Below are positions 7,810 through 16,941 of a stretch of 64,000 bases of DNA, in pieces (within the stretch, counting starts at the first letter, position 1; every line of letters starts with the position of its first letter). This stretch comes from Citrobacter rodentium NBRC 105723 = DSM 16636 (lineage in GTDB: Bacteria; Pseudomonadota; Gammaproteobacteria; Enterobacterales; Enterobacteriaceae), in assembly GCF_021278985.1 (NCBI RefSeq), contig NZ_CP082833.1, positions 1,054,001 to 1,118,000 on the forward strand. Direction: 5' to 3'. The translations under genes and the position numbers were made by a program. The notes beneath the pieces were generated by a model that did no database searches, had not been told where the DNA came from, and worked only from the letters and a program-made list of their open reading frames with translations.

Positions 7810-9179
7810 TTAGCGGATGACGTTATAAATGGCGCGCTGGATCCTGCGCCATTTCTTATTGTCCGCGCTGGGATCTGTGCGGAAACGCCGTTCGGCCTGC
7901 TCCGCATCATACTGCTGTCGCTTCACCACCGCCGGTATGGTGCAAAAGCGCCGCAGATAAGCTTTATGTTCACTGGTCATCGCCGCGCCGCCGGCCATCG
8001 CGTGTCCGAGGGTGGCGATAAAGCGGCGGCAGGGCCTGTGTTCATCCATCAGTGAGGGGTAACGCAGCAACAGCTGTAAAACTTCATCGTTGCCCTGTGC
8101 GAAGGCAGTTTCTGTCCATGCGAGCTGCCAGTTCATTCCGCCCTGCAAAAATAACGCGGTCAGCCGCGTATCGTTACGATCGATCGCCGTGCGCATAGTA
8201 AACGCATCCCAGCTGATACCCATCTGCGTGACTATCTCCCGCGCCGAGGGCGTTTCCCGTTCAGGGTCCGCCTGTACCCTCTCCACGCCCTGCACCGGCG
8301 CTGCTGTCGGCGAACGCAACAACCACGCGCCGCCGGGTTCACCCGGCTCCGTCCCTGCTCATATGCCCGCTGTACGGGGCGCACGATATGCTGAAACTGG
8401 CAGGAAAGCAGCGCCAGCTGCGCCGATGTCAGGGGCACATCGGCCAGTACGCTGTTACGCGCCTGTCGACAATCATCAAGAAACACCCGCAGCGTCAGAC
8501 GGGGTTCAACGAACAGGGACAGCACTGAGGCGTCATTAAAAATAGCGGCGTAGTGTCGGCTGAAAGTTTTTTTATCAACAATCATCAGCGCCAGCTCGCT
8601 GAAGCGCATCCCGCTCAGCGGCTCCTGTCCTTCACCCTGCCGGATCCAGCCTCTGAGCTTATCGGCGCCGAAACACTGTTTGAGATAGCGGTTAAGCTGG
8701 GTTTTATCCGGCCACATTTGCGAAATCAGCGCGATCATCGTCATCTCGATGGCGCGTAGCTGTCGCTCTGCGACCATTTGCTGGCGGTGGTCCGGGGTTT
8801 CAATCGCGGTGTTATAATTCAGCAACGGCTGATGCTGGCGCAGTTGCTCAAGGGAAACCACCACCCGCAGGGCGGCGATTAGCTGGTTCTCACTGACCTC
8901 CTGACCGCTTTCATACTGCGGTACGTTCTGCTGAAGATGGCGTAGTTGCAGCGTAAACCGGCTCAGCTGCGCGTCGTTAAGATGTAGCCGCCTGGCGACC
9001 GCGCTCCAGCCCCCCAGGTTGAGCCGGGCCTGATCGAGTTGCTCCAGAAACCAACGCGGATCTTTGCCATCGGAGGCATGAACGCCTAATAACAGCAGGA
9101 TTTCCACTGACGCGTGGCGGATAATCCCCAGACTGTGTTCAAAGGCCGTGCGTGTCGTCTGTAAAACGCTGTTTGTCAT
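7810..9179 (-). pseudogene. unknown protein split by an apparent frameshift (ankyrin-like tail)
   Basis: Two overlapping frames on the minus strand look like one gene of about 450 codons broken near 8320-8345. The first (from ATG 9179) reads as ordinary, mostly helical protein for about 275 residues. It then turns into an Arg-rich tail of about 38 residues typical of out-of-frame translation before its stop at 8232. The second frame (to 7810) continues with normal composition and has an ankyrin-like stretch (TAIDRNDTRLTALFLQ... EVLQLLLRYPSL) and a basic C-terminus. Joining them needs one added base or two removed. I do not recognise the family. Alternatives are two translationally coupled genes or a sequencing indel. 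It sits between treF and yhjB, where E. coli K-12 has nothing comparable. Confidence 0.6.
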
Positions 9180-9503
9180 TTTGTTCCTTACCGCAGAAAG
9201 GACACCCCACAGGAGAGTAAATTTGACTTTAGTTATTTGTTTTAATTATTACTTTTTATAGATATATCAAGTTGCGGAATGATTACAGTGACCGCTACGT
9301 GAAGATTGAGAAATTTCTCTGGCAAGCGCCGTAACGGCATCAGGATCGCCTGTCTCAGCGGAAGGAATCTGGCTTTACGCCATTGACCGGAAAGCAGCTG
9401 CTCTGCGGGCAGGAAAAACGTTACCGCAAAGCGGGCCGTTCGGTTTGTTAAAACAGGTGTATTTCGCGACCCGCCTCTTCGATCGCGAAATAACCGTCCG
9501 TGT
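9180..9503. other. intergenic, no gene recognised
   Basis: This 324-bp gap lies between yhjB and the frameshifted gene, both on the minus strand. It must hold the promoter of the downstream gene, probably in the A/T-rich part at 9225-9260. A 103-codon frame that begins inside yhjB covers part of it, but its composition is not protein-like. I see no repeat or RNA. Confidence 0.5.
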
Positions 9504-10103
9504 TTAAGGCTGGAATAACAGCATGGCCGCCTGGGTGCGATTTTTAACATCAAGACGGCGATAAAGTGATTCCAGGTGCGCTTTTACCGTTCCGGTGCTG
9601 ATATTTAACGCGCGGCCAATCTCCTTATTCGATTCCCCTGCCGCCAGCATCGTCAGAATTTCCCGCTGACGGGCGCTTAAGGTGTTTATATCGCGGAATT
9701 CAGGCTGCGGCGTCGTTAACCACTCGGCGGGTAAAAACAACATTCCCATTGCAACACTATTTAAGGCCAGCTTAAATTTTTCCGGTTCAGAATCGCGTGG
9801 AACCACGGCCAGGACATTATATTGCACCATTTCATGCAGCCATTTTTTACTACAGTCGGTGGCTGAAATAAGCGCTTTAACCTTGGGAAAGCGTTCTGAC
9901 AATGTCTGCAACAGCCAGCGGCAGAATTCACCGTCCAGATCGCCATCCAGCATCAGCAAAACCTCATGATTTTCCTCAAGTTTCTTCCAGAGTTCATCCG
10001 CCTGACTCACACCCTGAATAATTACTCCTGGAATCCGCTCTTCTAAACTTATTTTCATTCCATGAATAAATATTGACTGCCTGTCAAACATGATGATGTG
10101 CAT
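9504..10103 (-). CDS. yhjB: LuxR-type response-regulator-like protein YhjB
   Basis: This 199-residue protein closely matches E. coli YhjB. It has an N-terminal receiver-like region (residues 1-120, starting MHIIMFDRQSIF) and a C-terminal LuxR/FixJ helix-turn-helix (about 130-195) with LSARQREILTMLAAGESNKEIG and the recognition segment NISTGTVKAHLESLYRRL. The receiver part lacks an obvious acidic pocket plus conserved Lys, so phosphorylation is uncertain. An ATG 8 codons upstream (10127) is in frame, but the ATG at 10103 has a GGAGAGAG ribosome site 2-8 nt upstream and matches the E. coli start. The target genes are not known. Confidence 0.88.
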   Translation of the reverse strand: MHIIMFDRQSIFIHGMKISLEERIPGVIIQGVSQADELWKKLEENHEVLLMLDGDLDGEFCRWLLQTLSERFPKVKALISATDCSKKWLHEMVQYNVLAVVPRDSEPEKFKLALNSVAMGMLFLPAEWLTTPQPEFRDINTLSARQREILTMLAAGESNKEIGRALNISTGTVKAHLESLYRRLDVKNRTQAAMLLFQP

Positions 10104-10233
10104 TACTCTCTCTCCACGGTTTTCCAAAAATAGTATTAAGGAGTGAAAGGGTATTACCCGAAGGGTAAAATAAGAATTCGCCTTTTGGCAGAGGCCATTC
10201 TACCGATATTAAAGATAAAGAGAAGGCAGAAAA

Positions 10234-10368
10234 ATGAATGTTTACAGCTACGACAGGCTCATTACAAATTTGGTTAAATCATCGGCGAAAATTAAGGATT
10301 TTCTTACATTTAGTCGCGTATCTGATTATTTTAATATTAATTTCAGCAATTGTAGCGAGCGCGCGTGA
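10234..10368 (+). CDS. possible 44-residue small protein
   Basis: An ATG preceded by GAAGG (9-13 nt upstream) opens a 44-codon frame (MNVYSYDRLITNLVKSS..., ending NCSERA). It lies in A/T-rich DNA divergent from yhjB and slightly overlaps the 3' end of the decayed dehydrogenase on the other strand. I recognise no family. It may be a real small gene, a remnant of a longer one, or chance. Confidence 0.25.
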   Translation: MNVYSYDRLITNLVKSSAKIKDFLTFSRVSDYFNINFSNCSERA

Positions 10369-10936
10369 GAAGAGAAATTGTTCCATGCACGTAATTTTGT
10401 AACAAATTCAGAAACCGCACTTTCCGATTTATTCAGCGCGTAAATAGTATTTAATATAATGCCCCCCGACGCGATAGCATTCACCGAAATACCCCGCTCG
10501 CCATCCTCTTTCGCCTGATAGTACGTCTGATCTTCCGTCGTCCCTTTCATCGCGGCATATCCCGGCAGGGCAAATATGCGCCAGTCCCGTCAAAACGTTG
10601 AGGATGCGATTAACTCATCAACATCTCAGCTAAGTGTTTATAAATGGCGTGTATAAACCCGATACCGGCGTTGTTCACTAAATAATCATCCGTCTCATGT
10701 TTATACCGGCTTTTCAGCTTTGCCTTTACCGCAGGGCAACGCCGAAAAAGCTGGAATTCGCCGACGTTTCGCTAAATTACCGCCGTTTTCTCCCCTTTTT
10801 GCTCTATTTGAGTCACAGCATTCCGCGCTGGCTGCGCCAGGTAAAAAATATCCGTTCCTCTGACTGTCAGCGTCAGTACGGCATTTTTGCCACATCTCCG
10901 GCAGCTATCGGTCACGAAAGCGATACGTTGCCTCAT
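10323..10936 (-). pseudogene. decayed short-chain dehydrogenase/reductase (SDR)
   Basis: Pieces of an SDR can be read in order across different frames on the minus strand. From ATG 10936 the stretch MRQRIAFVT...GKNAVLTL is a Rossmann start whose TGxxxGIG has become TDSCRRCG. Around 10690-10660 is DDYLVNNAGIGF, the classical NNAG motif. Then 10550-10323 gives YYQAKEDGERGISVNAIASGGI, where the Tyr-x3-Lys active site and the VNAIAPG motif would be. Stops and frame changes lie between the pieces and the C-terminal third is missing (614 bp against about 740 expected). It is divergent from the LysR gene yhjC, a common arrangement for a regulator and its SDR target, so yhjC may have lost its neighbour target. 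Confidence 0.75.
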
Positions 10937-11055
10937 AAAAAAGCGCATTTCTGCTGTCGGGAAGATTGAGATACAGCGTATTAGGTGATAGAAGATCAAT
11001 AAATACCGCTGCCTGCGCAACACTGTTTCATCCAGAACAACAATAGGTCAACGGA

Positions 11056-11955
11056 ATGGATAAAATTCATGCAATGCAGTTATTCATTCGCGTCGCGGAA
11101 CTGGAAAGTTTTTCCCGCGCCGCCGACGCCCTCGGACTTCCTAAAGGTAGCGTATCGCGCCAGATTCAGGCGCTGGAAAACGCTCTCGGCACCCGGCTTC
11201 TGCACCGCACCACTCGCCAGGTACAGCTGACGCAGGACGGCATGGTCTATTATGAGCGGGCGAAAGAGCTGTTAAGCAATCTGGAGGAACTGGACGGCCT
11301 GTTTCAGTACGATACCGCCAGCATTAGCGGCAAGCTGCGGGTGGATATGCCGGTCAGCGTCGCCCGGAATCTGTTGATCCCCCGCCTGCCCGCCTTTTTA
11401 CAGCAGCATCCGGGGATTGAACTGGAACTGAGCAGCAGCGACCGCCTGGTGGATGTGATTCGCGAAGGGTTTGACTGCGTGGTGCGCGTCGGCACGCAGC
11501 AAGACGCCGGGCTGATCGCGCGTCCGCTGGGAAAACTCACCGTGATCAACTGCGCCAGTCCGCAGTATCTGGAACGTTTTGGCTACCCGGAGAGCCTCGA
11601 CGATCTCGCCTCTCATGCCGTGGTGCATTATTCGATAAATTCCGCAACGCGTCCGTCCGGCTTTGAAATCGTCACCTTAGCGGGGACGCAGTGGATCAAA
11701 ACCGGCGGTACGCTGACGGTAAACAGCACTGAAACGTATCACGCCGCGTGTCTGGCTGGACTGGGCATTATTCAGACGCCGCGCGTGGGGGTGCGCGAGG
11801 CATTGCGCCGCGGCGCGCTTGTGGAGATCCTGCCGCAGTACCGCGCCGCGCCGCTGCCGGTATCGCTGCTCTACCCGCCCCGGCGTCATCTTTCCCGCCG
11901 CGTGCATCTGTTTATGGAGTGGTTATCCGGCGTTATGAAGGACTACGTGGACTGA
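11056..11955 (+). CDS. yhjC: LysR-family regulator YhjC
   Basis: This 299-residue LysR-type regulator matches E. coli YhjC in sequence and length. The N-terminal winged helix (residues 1-60) has LESFSRAADALGLPKGSVSRQ. The rest is a periplasmic-binding-protein-like effector domain. I recall that E. coli YhjC has been named RcdB, a regulator of the biofilm master gene csgD. That would suit its position near the cellulose and c-di-GMP genes, but I cannot test it here. The start ATG has ACGGA just upstream. It faces away from a decayed SDR gene, its probable former regulatory partner, and is 50 bp before yhjD. Confidence 0.9.
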   Translation: MDKIHAMQLFIRVAELESFSRAADALGLPKGSVSRQIQALENALGTRLLHRTTRQVQLTQDGMVYYERAKELLSNLEELDGLFQYDTASISGKLRVDMPVSVARNLLIPRLPAFLQQHPGIELELSSSDRLVDVIREGFDCVVRVGTQQDAGLIARPLGKLTVINCASPQYLERFGYPESLDDLASHAVVHYSINSATRPSGFEIVTLAGTQWIKTGGTLTVNSTETYHAACLAGLGIIQTPRVGVREALRRGALVEILPQYRAAPLPVSLLYPPRRHLSRRVHLFMEWLSGVMKDYVD

Positions 11956-12005
11956 GAAGCTATACTGTCGAGAGATAAACAAAAGAAAGAAGGACGACCG
12001 ACCTG

Positions 12006-13037
12006 ATGACGCAGGAAAACGACGTAAAACGCCCGGTAGAGGAACTCGAACACCAGCCGATCCGTAAAGTCGATACGACGACCCCCGCCGAAACGCCGGA
12101 GCCGGAAAGCAGTAACCCGACGCTGAAAAAAGTGAGCAATACCATAGAACAGATCCAGCGCATCCCGATGGTCGCACACCTGCTCCGCGCAACTGAACGC
12201 TTTAACGACCGCTTAGGCAATCAGTTTGGCGCAGCCATCACTTACTTTTCGTTTCTGTCGATGATCCCCATCCTGATGGTGTCGTTTGCCGCCGCCGGTT
12301 TTGTTCTCGCGTCGCACCCTACGCTGCTCCAGGATATCTTCAGTAAAATCCTGACGAACGTCAGCGACCCGACGCTGGCCGCCACGCTGAAAAGCACCAT
12401 TAATACCGCGGTTCAGCAGCGTACCACCGTCGGCCTGGTGGGGCTGGGGGTTGCGCTCTACTCCGGCGTAAACTGGATGGGCAACCTGCGTGAAGCGATA
12501 CGCGCCCAGTCACGCGATGTCTGGGAACGCTCGTCGCAGGATCAGGAGAAAATCTGGATTAAATACCTGCGCGATTTTATCTCGCTGATTGGCCTGCTGG
12601 TCGCGCTGATTATTACCCTGTCGATCACTTCGGTCGCGGGTTCGGCGCAGCAGATGATTATCTCCGCGCTCTATCTCGACAGTATCGAATGGCTGAAGCC
12701 CGCCTGGCGGCTGATTGGCCTGGCGATCTCTATTTTCGCTAACTATCTGTTGTTTTTCTGGATCTTCTGGCGGCTGCCGCGCCACCGGCCACGGAAGCGG
12801 GCGCTGATTCGCGGGACGTTTATTGCGGCGATTGGTTTTGAGGTCATCAAAATCATTATGACCTACACCCTGCCAGCGCTGGTTAAATCCCCTTCCGGCG
12901 CAGCGTTTGGTTCGGTGCTGGGACTGATGGCGTTCTTTTATTTTTTCGCTCGTCTGACGCTGTTTTGCGCCGCGTGGATCGCCACCGCCGAATACAAAGA
13001 CGACCCGCGGATGCCGGGCAAGACGCACCATTATTGA
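12006..13037 (+). CDS. yhjD: inner membrane protein YhjD (YihY/RBN family)
   Basis: YhjD is a 343-residue polytopic membrane protein of the YihY/BrkB family. A polar N-terminal tail of about 65 residues is followed by six predicted transmembrane segments, beginning at GAAITYFSFLSMIPILMVSFAAAG. It ends in a short polar tail (YKDDPRMPGK). In E. coli a point mutation in yhjD lets cells survive with only the lipid IVA precursor of LPS, so a role in lipid or LPS transport is suspected but not proven. The start has AGAAGGA about 12 nt upstream. It follows yhjC by 50 bp and may be cotranscribed. The N-terminal tail is less conserved against E. coli than the membrane core. Confidence 0.92.
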   Translation: MTQENDVKRPVEELEHQPIRKVDTTTPAETPEPESSNPTLKKVSNTIEQIQRIPMVAHLLRATERFNDRLGNQFGAAITYFSFLSMIPILMVSFAAAGFVLASHPTLLQDIFSKILTNVSDPTLAATLKSTINTAVQQRTTVGLVGLGVALYSGVNWMGNLREAIRAQSRDVWERSSQDQEKIWIKYLRDFISLIGLLVALIITLSITSVAGSAQQMIISALYLDSIEWLKPAWRLIGLAISIFANYLLFFWIFWRLPRHRPRKRALIRGTFIAAIGFEVIKIIMTYTLPALVKSPSGAAFGSVLGLMAFFYFFARLTLFCAAWIATAEYKDDPRMPGKTHHY

Positions 13038-13046
13038 TAGCGGGTT

Positions 13047-13137
13047 GAGCGCCGGATGGCGCTGCGCTTATCCGGCCTACGGTTTACCCCCGGCAAAAAA
13101 TGTAGGCCGGATAAGACGCTTGCGTCGCCATCCGGCA
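13047..13137. repeat. REP/BIME pair after yhjD
   Basis: GCCGGATGGCGCTGCGCTTATCCGGCCTAC is followed by an inverted copy, TGTAGGCCGGATAAGACGC...GCCATCCGGC. This is the usual paired, opposite-facing REP arrangement. A third decayed copy continues to about 13175. Confidence 0.9.
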
Positions 13138-13439
13138 AATCACGCAGGCCGATTAAGATATTTGTGCCGCCATCCAGCAATAAGATCAGGCACGTACTTC
13201 CGTCCTCACCCGCCGTTTCAGCATTTAAATCCAGTCCTTAACTTTTATTTAACCAAAAAACAGTTTTATCAACCAACTTCTCAAATATGTGAAGCATTTC
13301 ATAGACGAGAAAAGGCGGGCGTAAAAATTATCCGCTTTTTGCCTGTTTTTTAGCCTCTCCGCGGCTTTGTTACAGATTGAAATGTCGCTTTTGCTATGCG
13401 TAATATGGCCTTTCGTTCGCCAAAAAATAAGAAAATACT
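13138..13439. other. intergenic, presumed yhjE promoter region
   Basis: About 300 bp of largely A/T-rich DNA follow the REP pair. A decayed REP-like stretch runs to about 13175. I recognise no gene, operator or RNA in the rest, which should hold the yhjE promoter. Confidence 0.5.
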
Positions 13440-14762
13440 ATGCAAGCAACAGCCACCACACTCGACAATGAACAGGAACACACCCCGGTTAACTCGCGGA
13501 ATAAGGTCGTCGTCGCCTCGCTCATTGGCACCGCCATTGAGTTCTTCGACTTCTACATTTACGCCACCGCGGCGGTGATTGTTTTCCCCCATATCTTCTT
13601 CCCGCAGGGCGATCCGACGGCGGCCACGCTACAGTCGCTCGCCACCTTCGCCATCGCCTTTGTCGCGCGTCCGATTGGCTCTGCGCTGTTTGGTCACTTC
13701 GGCGACCGGGTCGGACGCAAGGTAACGCTGGTCGCCTCGCTGCTGACGATGGGTATCTCGACGGTGCTCATCGGCCTGCTGCCGGGCTATGCCACCATCG
13801 GCATCTTCGCACCGCTGCTGCTGGCGCTGGCGCGCTTCGGCCAGGGGCTGGGACTTGGCGGAGAATGGGGCGGGGCGGCGCTGCTGGCGACCGAAAACGC
13901 GCCGCCGCGTAAACGCGCGCTGTACGGCTCGTTCCCGCAGCTGGGCGCGCCAATCGGCTTCTTCTTTGCTAACGGCACTTTCCTGCTGCTCTCCTGGCTG
14001 CTCACCGACGAGCAGTTCATGAGCTGGGGCTGGCGCGTGCCGTTTATCTTCTCGGCGGTGCTGGTGATTATCGGCCTGTATGTACGCGTATCGCTGCATG
14101 AGACGCCGGTGTTCGCTAAAGTCGCGGCGGCGAAAAAGCAGGTGAAAATCCCGCTCGGCACGCTGCTGACCCGCCATCTGCGCGTGACCATCCTCGGCAC
14201 CTTTATCATGCTGGCGACCTACACGCTGTTTTACATTATGACCGTCTACTCAATGACCTATAGCACCGCCGCCGCCCCTGTCGGACTGGGGATGCCGCGC
14301 AATGACGTATTGTGGATGCTGATGATGGCGGTAATCGGCTTCGGCGTCATGGTGCCCATTGCCGGCCTGCTGGCGGACGCCTTTGGCCGTCGCAAGAGTA
14401 TGGTGATCATCACCACCCTGATTATCCTCTTCGCCCTGTTCGCGTTTAAACCGCTGCTGGGTTCCGGCCATCCGGCGCTGGTGTTCGCCTTCCTGCTGCT
14501 GGGGCTCAGCCTGATGGGGCTGACCTTTGGCCCGATGGGCGCACTGCTGCCGGAGCTGTTTCCGACGGAAGTTCGCTATACCGGCGCATCGTTCTCCTAT
14601 AACGTGTCGTCGATTCTCGGCGCATCCGTTGCGCCGTATATCGCCGCGTGGCTACAGTCGCATTACGGGCTGGCCGCCGTTGGCCTCTATCTGGCGTCAA
14701 TGGCGGCGCTGACGCTGATTGCGCTGCTGTTAACCCATGAGACGCGCCATCAGTCGCTGTAA
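13440..14762 (+). CDS. yhjE: MFS transporter YhjE (metabolite:H+ symporter family)
   Basis: This 440-residue protein has the same length as E. coli YhjE and about twelve membrane segments. It belongs to the metabolite:H+ symporter group of the major facilitator superfamily (ProP/ShiA/KgtP type). The typical loop motif GHFGDRVGRK lies between segments 2 and 3 near residue 83, and ALYGSFPQLGAPIGFF follows in the middle. The substrate is unknown; relatives move osmolytes and carboxylates. It stands alone between two REP elements. The region is very GC-rich, which produces several long false frames in both strands. Confidence 0.9.
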   Translation: MQATATTLDNEQEHTPVNSRNKVVVASLIGTAIEFFDFYIYATAAVIVFPHIFFPQGDPTAATLQSLATFAIAFVARPIGSALFGHFGDRVGRKVTLVASLLTMGISTVLIGLLPGYATIGIFAPLLLALARFGQGLGLGGEWGGAALLATENAPPRKRALYGSFPQLGAPIGFFFANGTFLLLSWLLTDEQFMSWGWRVPFIFSAVLVIIGLYVRVSLHETPVFAKVAAAKKQVKIPLGTLLTRHLRVTILGTFIMLATYTLFYIMTVYSMTYSTAAAPVGLGMPRNDVLWMLMMAVIGFGVMVPIAGLLADAFGRRKSMVIITTLIILFALFAFKPLLGSGHPALVFAFLLLGLSLMGLTFGPMGALLPELFPTEVRYTGASFSYNVSSILGASVAPYIAAWLQSHYGLAAVGLYLASMAALTLIALLLTHETRHQSL

Positions 14763-14768
14763 TGCTGT

Positions 14769-14802
14769 TTGCCGGATGGCGCTGACGCTTATCCGGCCTG
14801 GA
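14769..14802. repeat. single REP element between yhjE and yhjG
   Basis: TTGCCGGATGGCGCTGACGCTTATCCGGCCTG forms one REP palindrome in the 47-bp gap between two convergent genes. Confidence 0.9.
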
Positions 14803-14809
14803 AATCACC

Positions 14810-16864
14810 TTACTTTTTCATCTGCGATAAAATGACCCGGCACTGATTCTCCTCTCCCTCGGAAGGTGAGATCAGCGCCAGCAGCGCAGCGGCTGGGGTG
14901 ACTAACGTCGCCAGCGCTGCCGCAACCGCCCCGCGGGCGATCAGCGGTCCCGCTTTTACCCCGGCCTGTGGATTTTTGAAGGTGCCGCGCACGTACAGCG
15001 GCGAACGCAGGGTAATAATACGCCCCCCTTTACTCTCCGGATCGATGGTTAAATCCAGCTGCTCAGAGGCGAAGCTCGCCGTACCGGTAACGTTAATCAG
15101 CGCGTTTTCGGTATCAAAGGCGAAAATCTGCGGACGCGCTACGCCGTTCGCAATGTCGAGATTGGCCGCCGCGCAGTTTACCCGCACCTCGTCGTCGCCA
15201 AAGATCTGCCCGACGATGTAGTTGCCCACGTTCAGCCCGACGATCTCCATCAGGTTGCGGCTGATTAACCCGTCGTTCATCAGCAGCTTCAGGTTGCCGT
15301 TGCTGTTGCCAAGCAGCGCCGCCACGGAGTTCCCGCTGCCGCGCAGCTCGGCGTCGCCGTTCATCTCGCCCAGCGTTTTCTGCATCAGTTCGACGTCAGG
15401 CATCAGCTCTTTCAGCTTCAGACGGCGCGCCTGGATATCCGCCCGCCCCTGCATCGGCTTTTTATCCCCTTCCAGATGGATATTGGCGCTGATGGTGCCG
15501 CCCGCAAGACCAAACTTCAGCGGCCGCAGGCGCAGGTCGGCATTTTTCAGGATGATATGGGTGGAGAGATCGCTAATCGGCAGGCTGCTGCCGTGTTCAA
15601 TACGGCGTCCCTTGAAGCGCACGTCGGCGTCCATCACGTCCCATTTATCGGTTTCGAAACGATCATAAGGCAGCACTTTGTCAGCAGGCTGGACGTTTTT
15701 CTCGCCCTTTTTCTGCTCGGAACGCTTCGACTGCTCCGCACCCTTACCGGAATCGACGCCAATCAGCGGGCCTAAATCCGCCAGCCGCAGCTGTTTTGAC
15801 TCCAGATCGCCTTCCAGCTTCGGACGCGGTTTGCCGGTGGTGTAGGTGAGCGAGCCGTGAATATCGCTGTCGCCAATCCGCCCGTTGAAACCGCGGTAAT
15901 CAAAGACCGACGACTTTTCAGCGTCGATTTTCGCGACCAGCCGACCGTCTGTTTCAAAGGGCGGCGTATCCGGCAACAGCACGCCGGTCAGGTCATACAG
16001 TTCCGCCAGCGAATCGCCGGAAAACTTAAGCTGTAAATCGACGCCGCCCATTTTCATCGGGTCGTTCACCACGCCGGCAAACGCCACCCGGGTGTTACCG
16101 GAACGGAAATCCGCCTGCACCGGAAACGGCGACTCTTCGCTACGCAACGCCAGCATACCGCCGATTTTCCCCGTCCCGCTGAGCGGTTCGCCGTTATAGC
16201 GCCCTTTCGCCTTCAGGCCGAAAACGTAGTCTTCCACGTTAGCCTTCTCGCCTTTGCTGCCGGTCACTTCGCTGAACGGCAGCGGTTTGCCCAGCGGATC
16301 GACCAGGATCTCGAGATCCGCCTTGCTCACCTTGTCATCAATGGCGATCCGCCCTTGATCAAAAAGAATATTATCCAGGCGAAATGACCAGCTGGAAGGT
16401 TGCGCATTGGGATCTTTGTTTTCGTCTTCTGCGAGGTCGAAGGTCCAGTTATTGTTTTTCTCCGACAGGCGAATCAGCCGCGCGTCGGGTTTCACCAGTT
16501 TGATCCACGGCAGCCAGACGGTTTTGCTCAACAGCGCCAGCGGCGCCAGCGTCGCTTCCACGCGCGGCAGATGCACCATTGTGACCTGCGGAATATCCGG
16601 CGGATTGCCGAGGATAACATCTTCAGCGTGAACGTGCGGCCAGGGCACCCAACTGCGCCAGCCGGTTTCCTGTTTCTGGCGCTCCCAGACCACCCCCAAA
16701 TCGCCACGTATCGCAAATGGCCGGTTCAGCTCGGCAGAGACTTTCTGGTTGATGGTCGGTTTGAGCCAGTTCCAGTCAAAGGTCGCTATCAGCACGATGA
16801 GCACGACGATCAACAACAAGAAAGTCCCTGTCACGGCGGCGATGATTTTGCCTGCTTTGGTCAT
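14810..16864 (-). CDS. yhjG: AsmA-family protein YhjG
   Basis: YhjG is a 684-residue AsmA-like protein. It has one N-terminal membrane anchor (residues 6-28, IIAAVTGTFLLLIVVLIVLIA) and a long, beta-rich periplasmic region. The C-terminal AsmA core (about 440-640) includes HIILKNADLRL and GTFKNPQAGVKAG. AsmA-family proteins are thought to carry phospholipids between the inner and outer membranes, but no specific role is settled for YhjG. The open frame extends 17 codons upstream to 16915. The ATG at 16864 has a GAGGAAG ribosome site and matches the E. coli start, so I use it. It is co-oriented with pdeH, 77 bp downstream. Confidence 0.9.
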   Translation of the reverse strand: MTKAGKIIAAVTGTFLLLIVVLIVLIATFDWNWLKPTINQKVSAELNRPFAIRGDLGVVWERQKQETGWRSWVPWPHVHAEDVILGNPPDIPQVTMVHLPRVEATLAPLALLSKTVWLPWIKLVKPDARLIRLSEKNNNWTFDLAEDENKDPNAQPSSWSFRLDNILFDQGRIAIDDKVSKADLEILVDPLGKPLPFSEVTGSKGEKANVEDYVFGLKAKGRYNGEPLSGTGKIGGMLALRSEESPFPVQADFRSGNTRVAFAGVVNDPMKMGGVDLQLKFSGDSLAELYDLTGVLLPDTPPFETDGRLVAKIDAEKSSVFDYRGFNGRIGDSDIHGSLTYTTGKPRPKLEGDLESKQLRLADLGPLIGVDSGKGAEQSKRSEQKKGEKNVQPADKVLPYDRFETDKWDVMDADVRFKGRRIEHGSSLPISDLSTHIILKNADLRLRPLKFGLAGGTISANIHLEGDKKPMQGRADIQARRLKLKELMPDVELMQKTLGEMNGDAELRGSGNSVAALLGNSNGNLKLLMNDGLISRNLMEIVGLNVGNYIVGQIFGDDEVRVNCAAANLDIANGVARPQIFAFDTENALINVTGTASFASEQLDLTIDPESKGGRIITLRSPLYVRGTFKNPQAGVKAGPLIARGAVAAALATLVTPAAALLALISPSEGEENQCRVILSQMKK

Positions 16865-16941
16865 ATTCTGCTTCCTCACTTCTTCCCTTGCCTGTCCTAA
16901 AGATAGTTCAGCCAAACAGATTTACCGGAAACAGCCTGCTT

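Noticed and set aside
9242..9553. 103-codon minus-strand frame overlapping the yhjB 3' end
   Set aside because: It begins inside yhjB, has no ribosome site, and its composition is Arg/Pro-rich without a domain.
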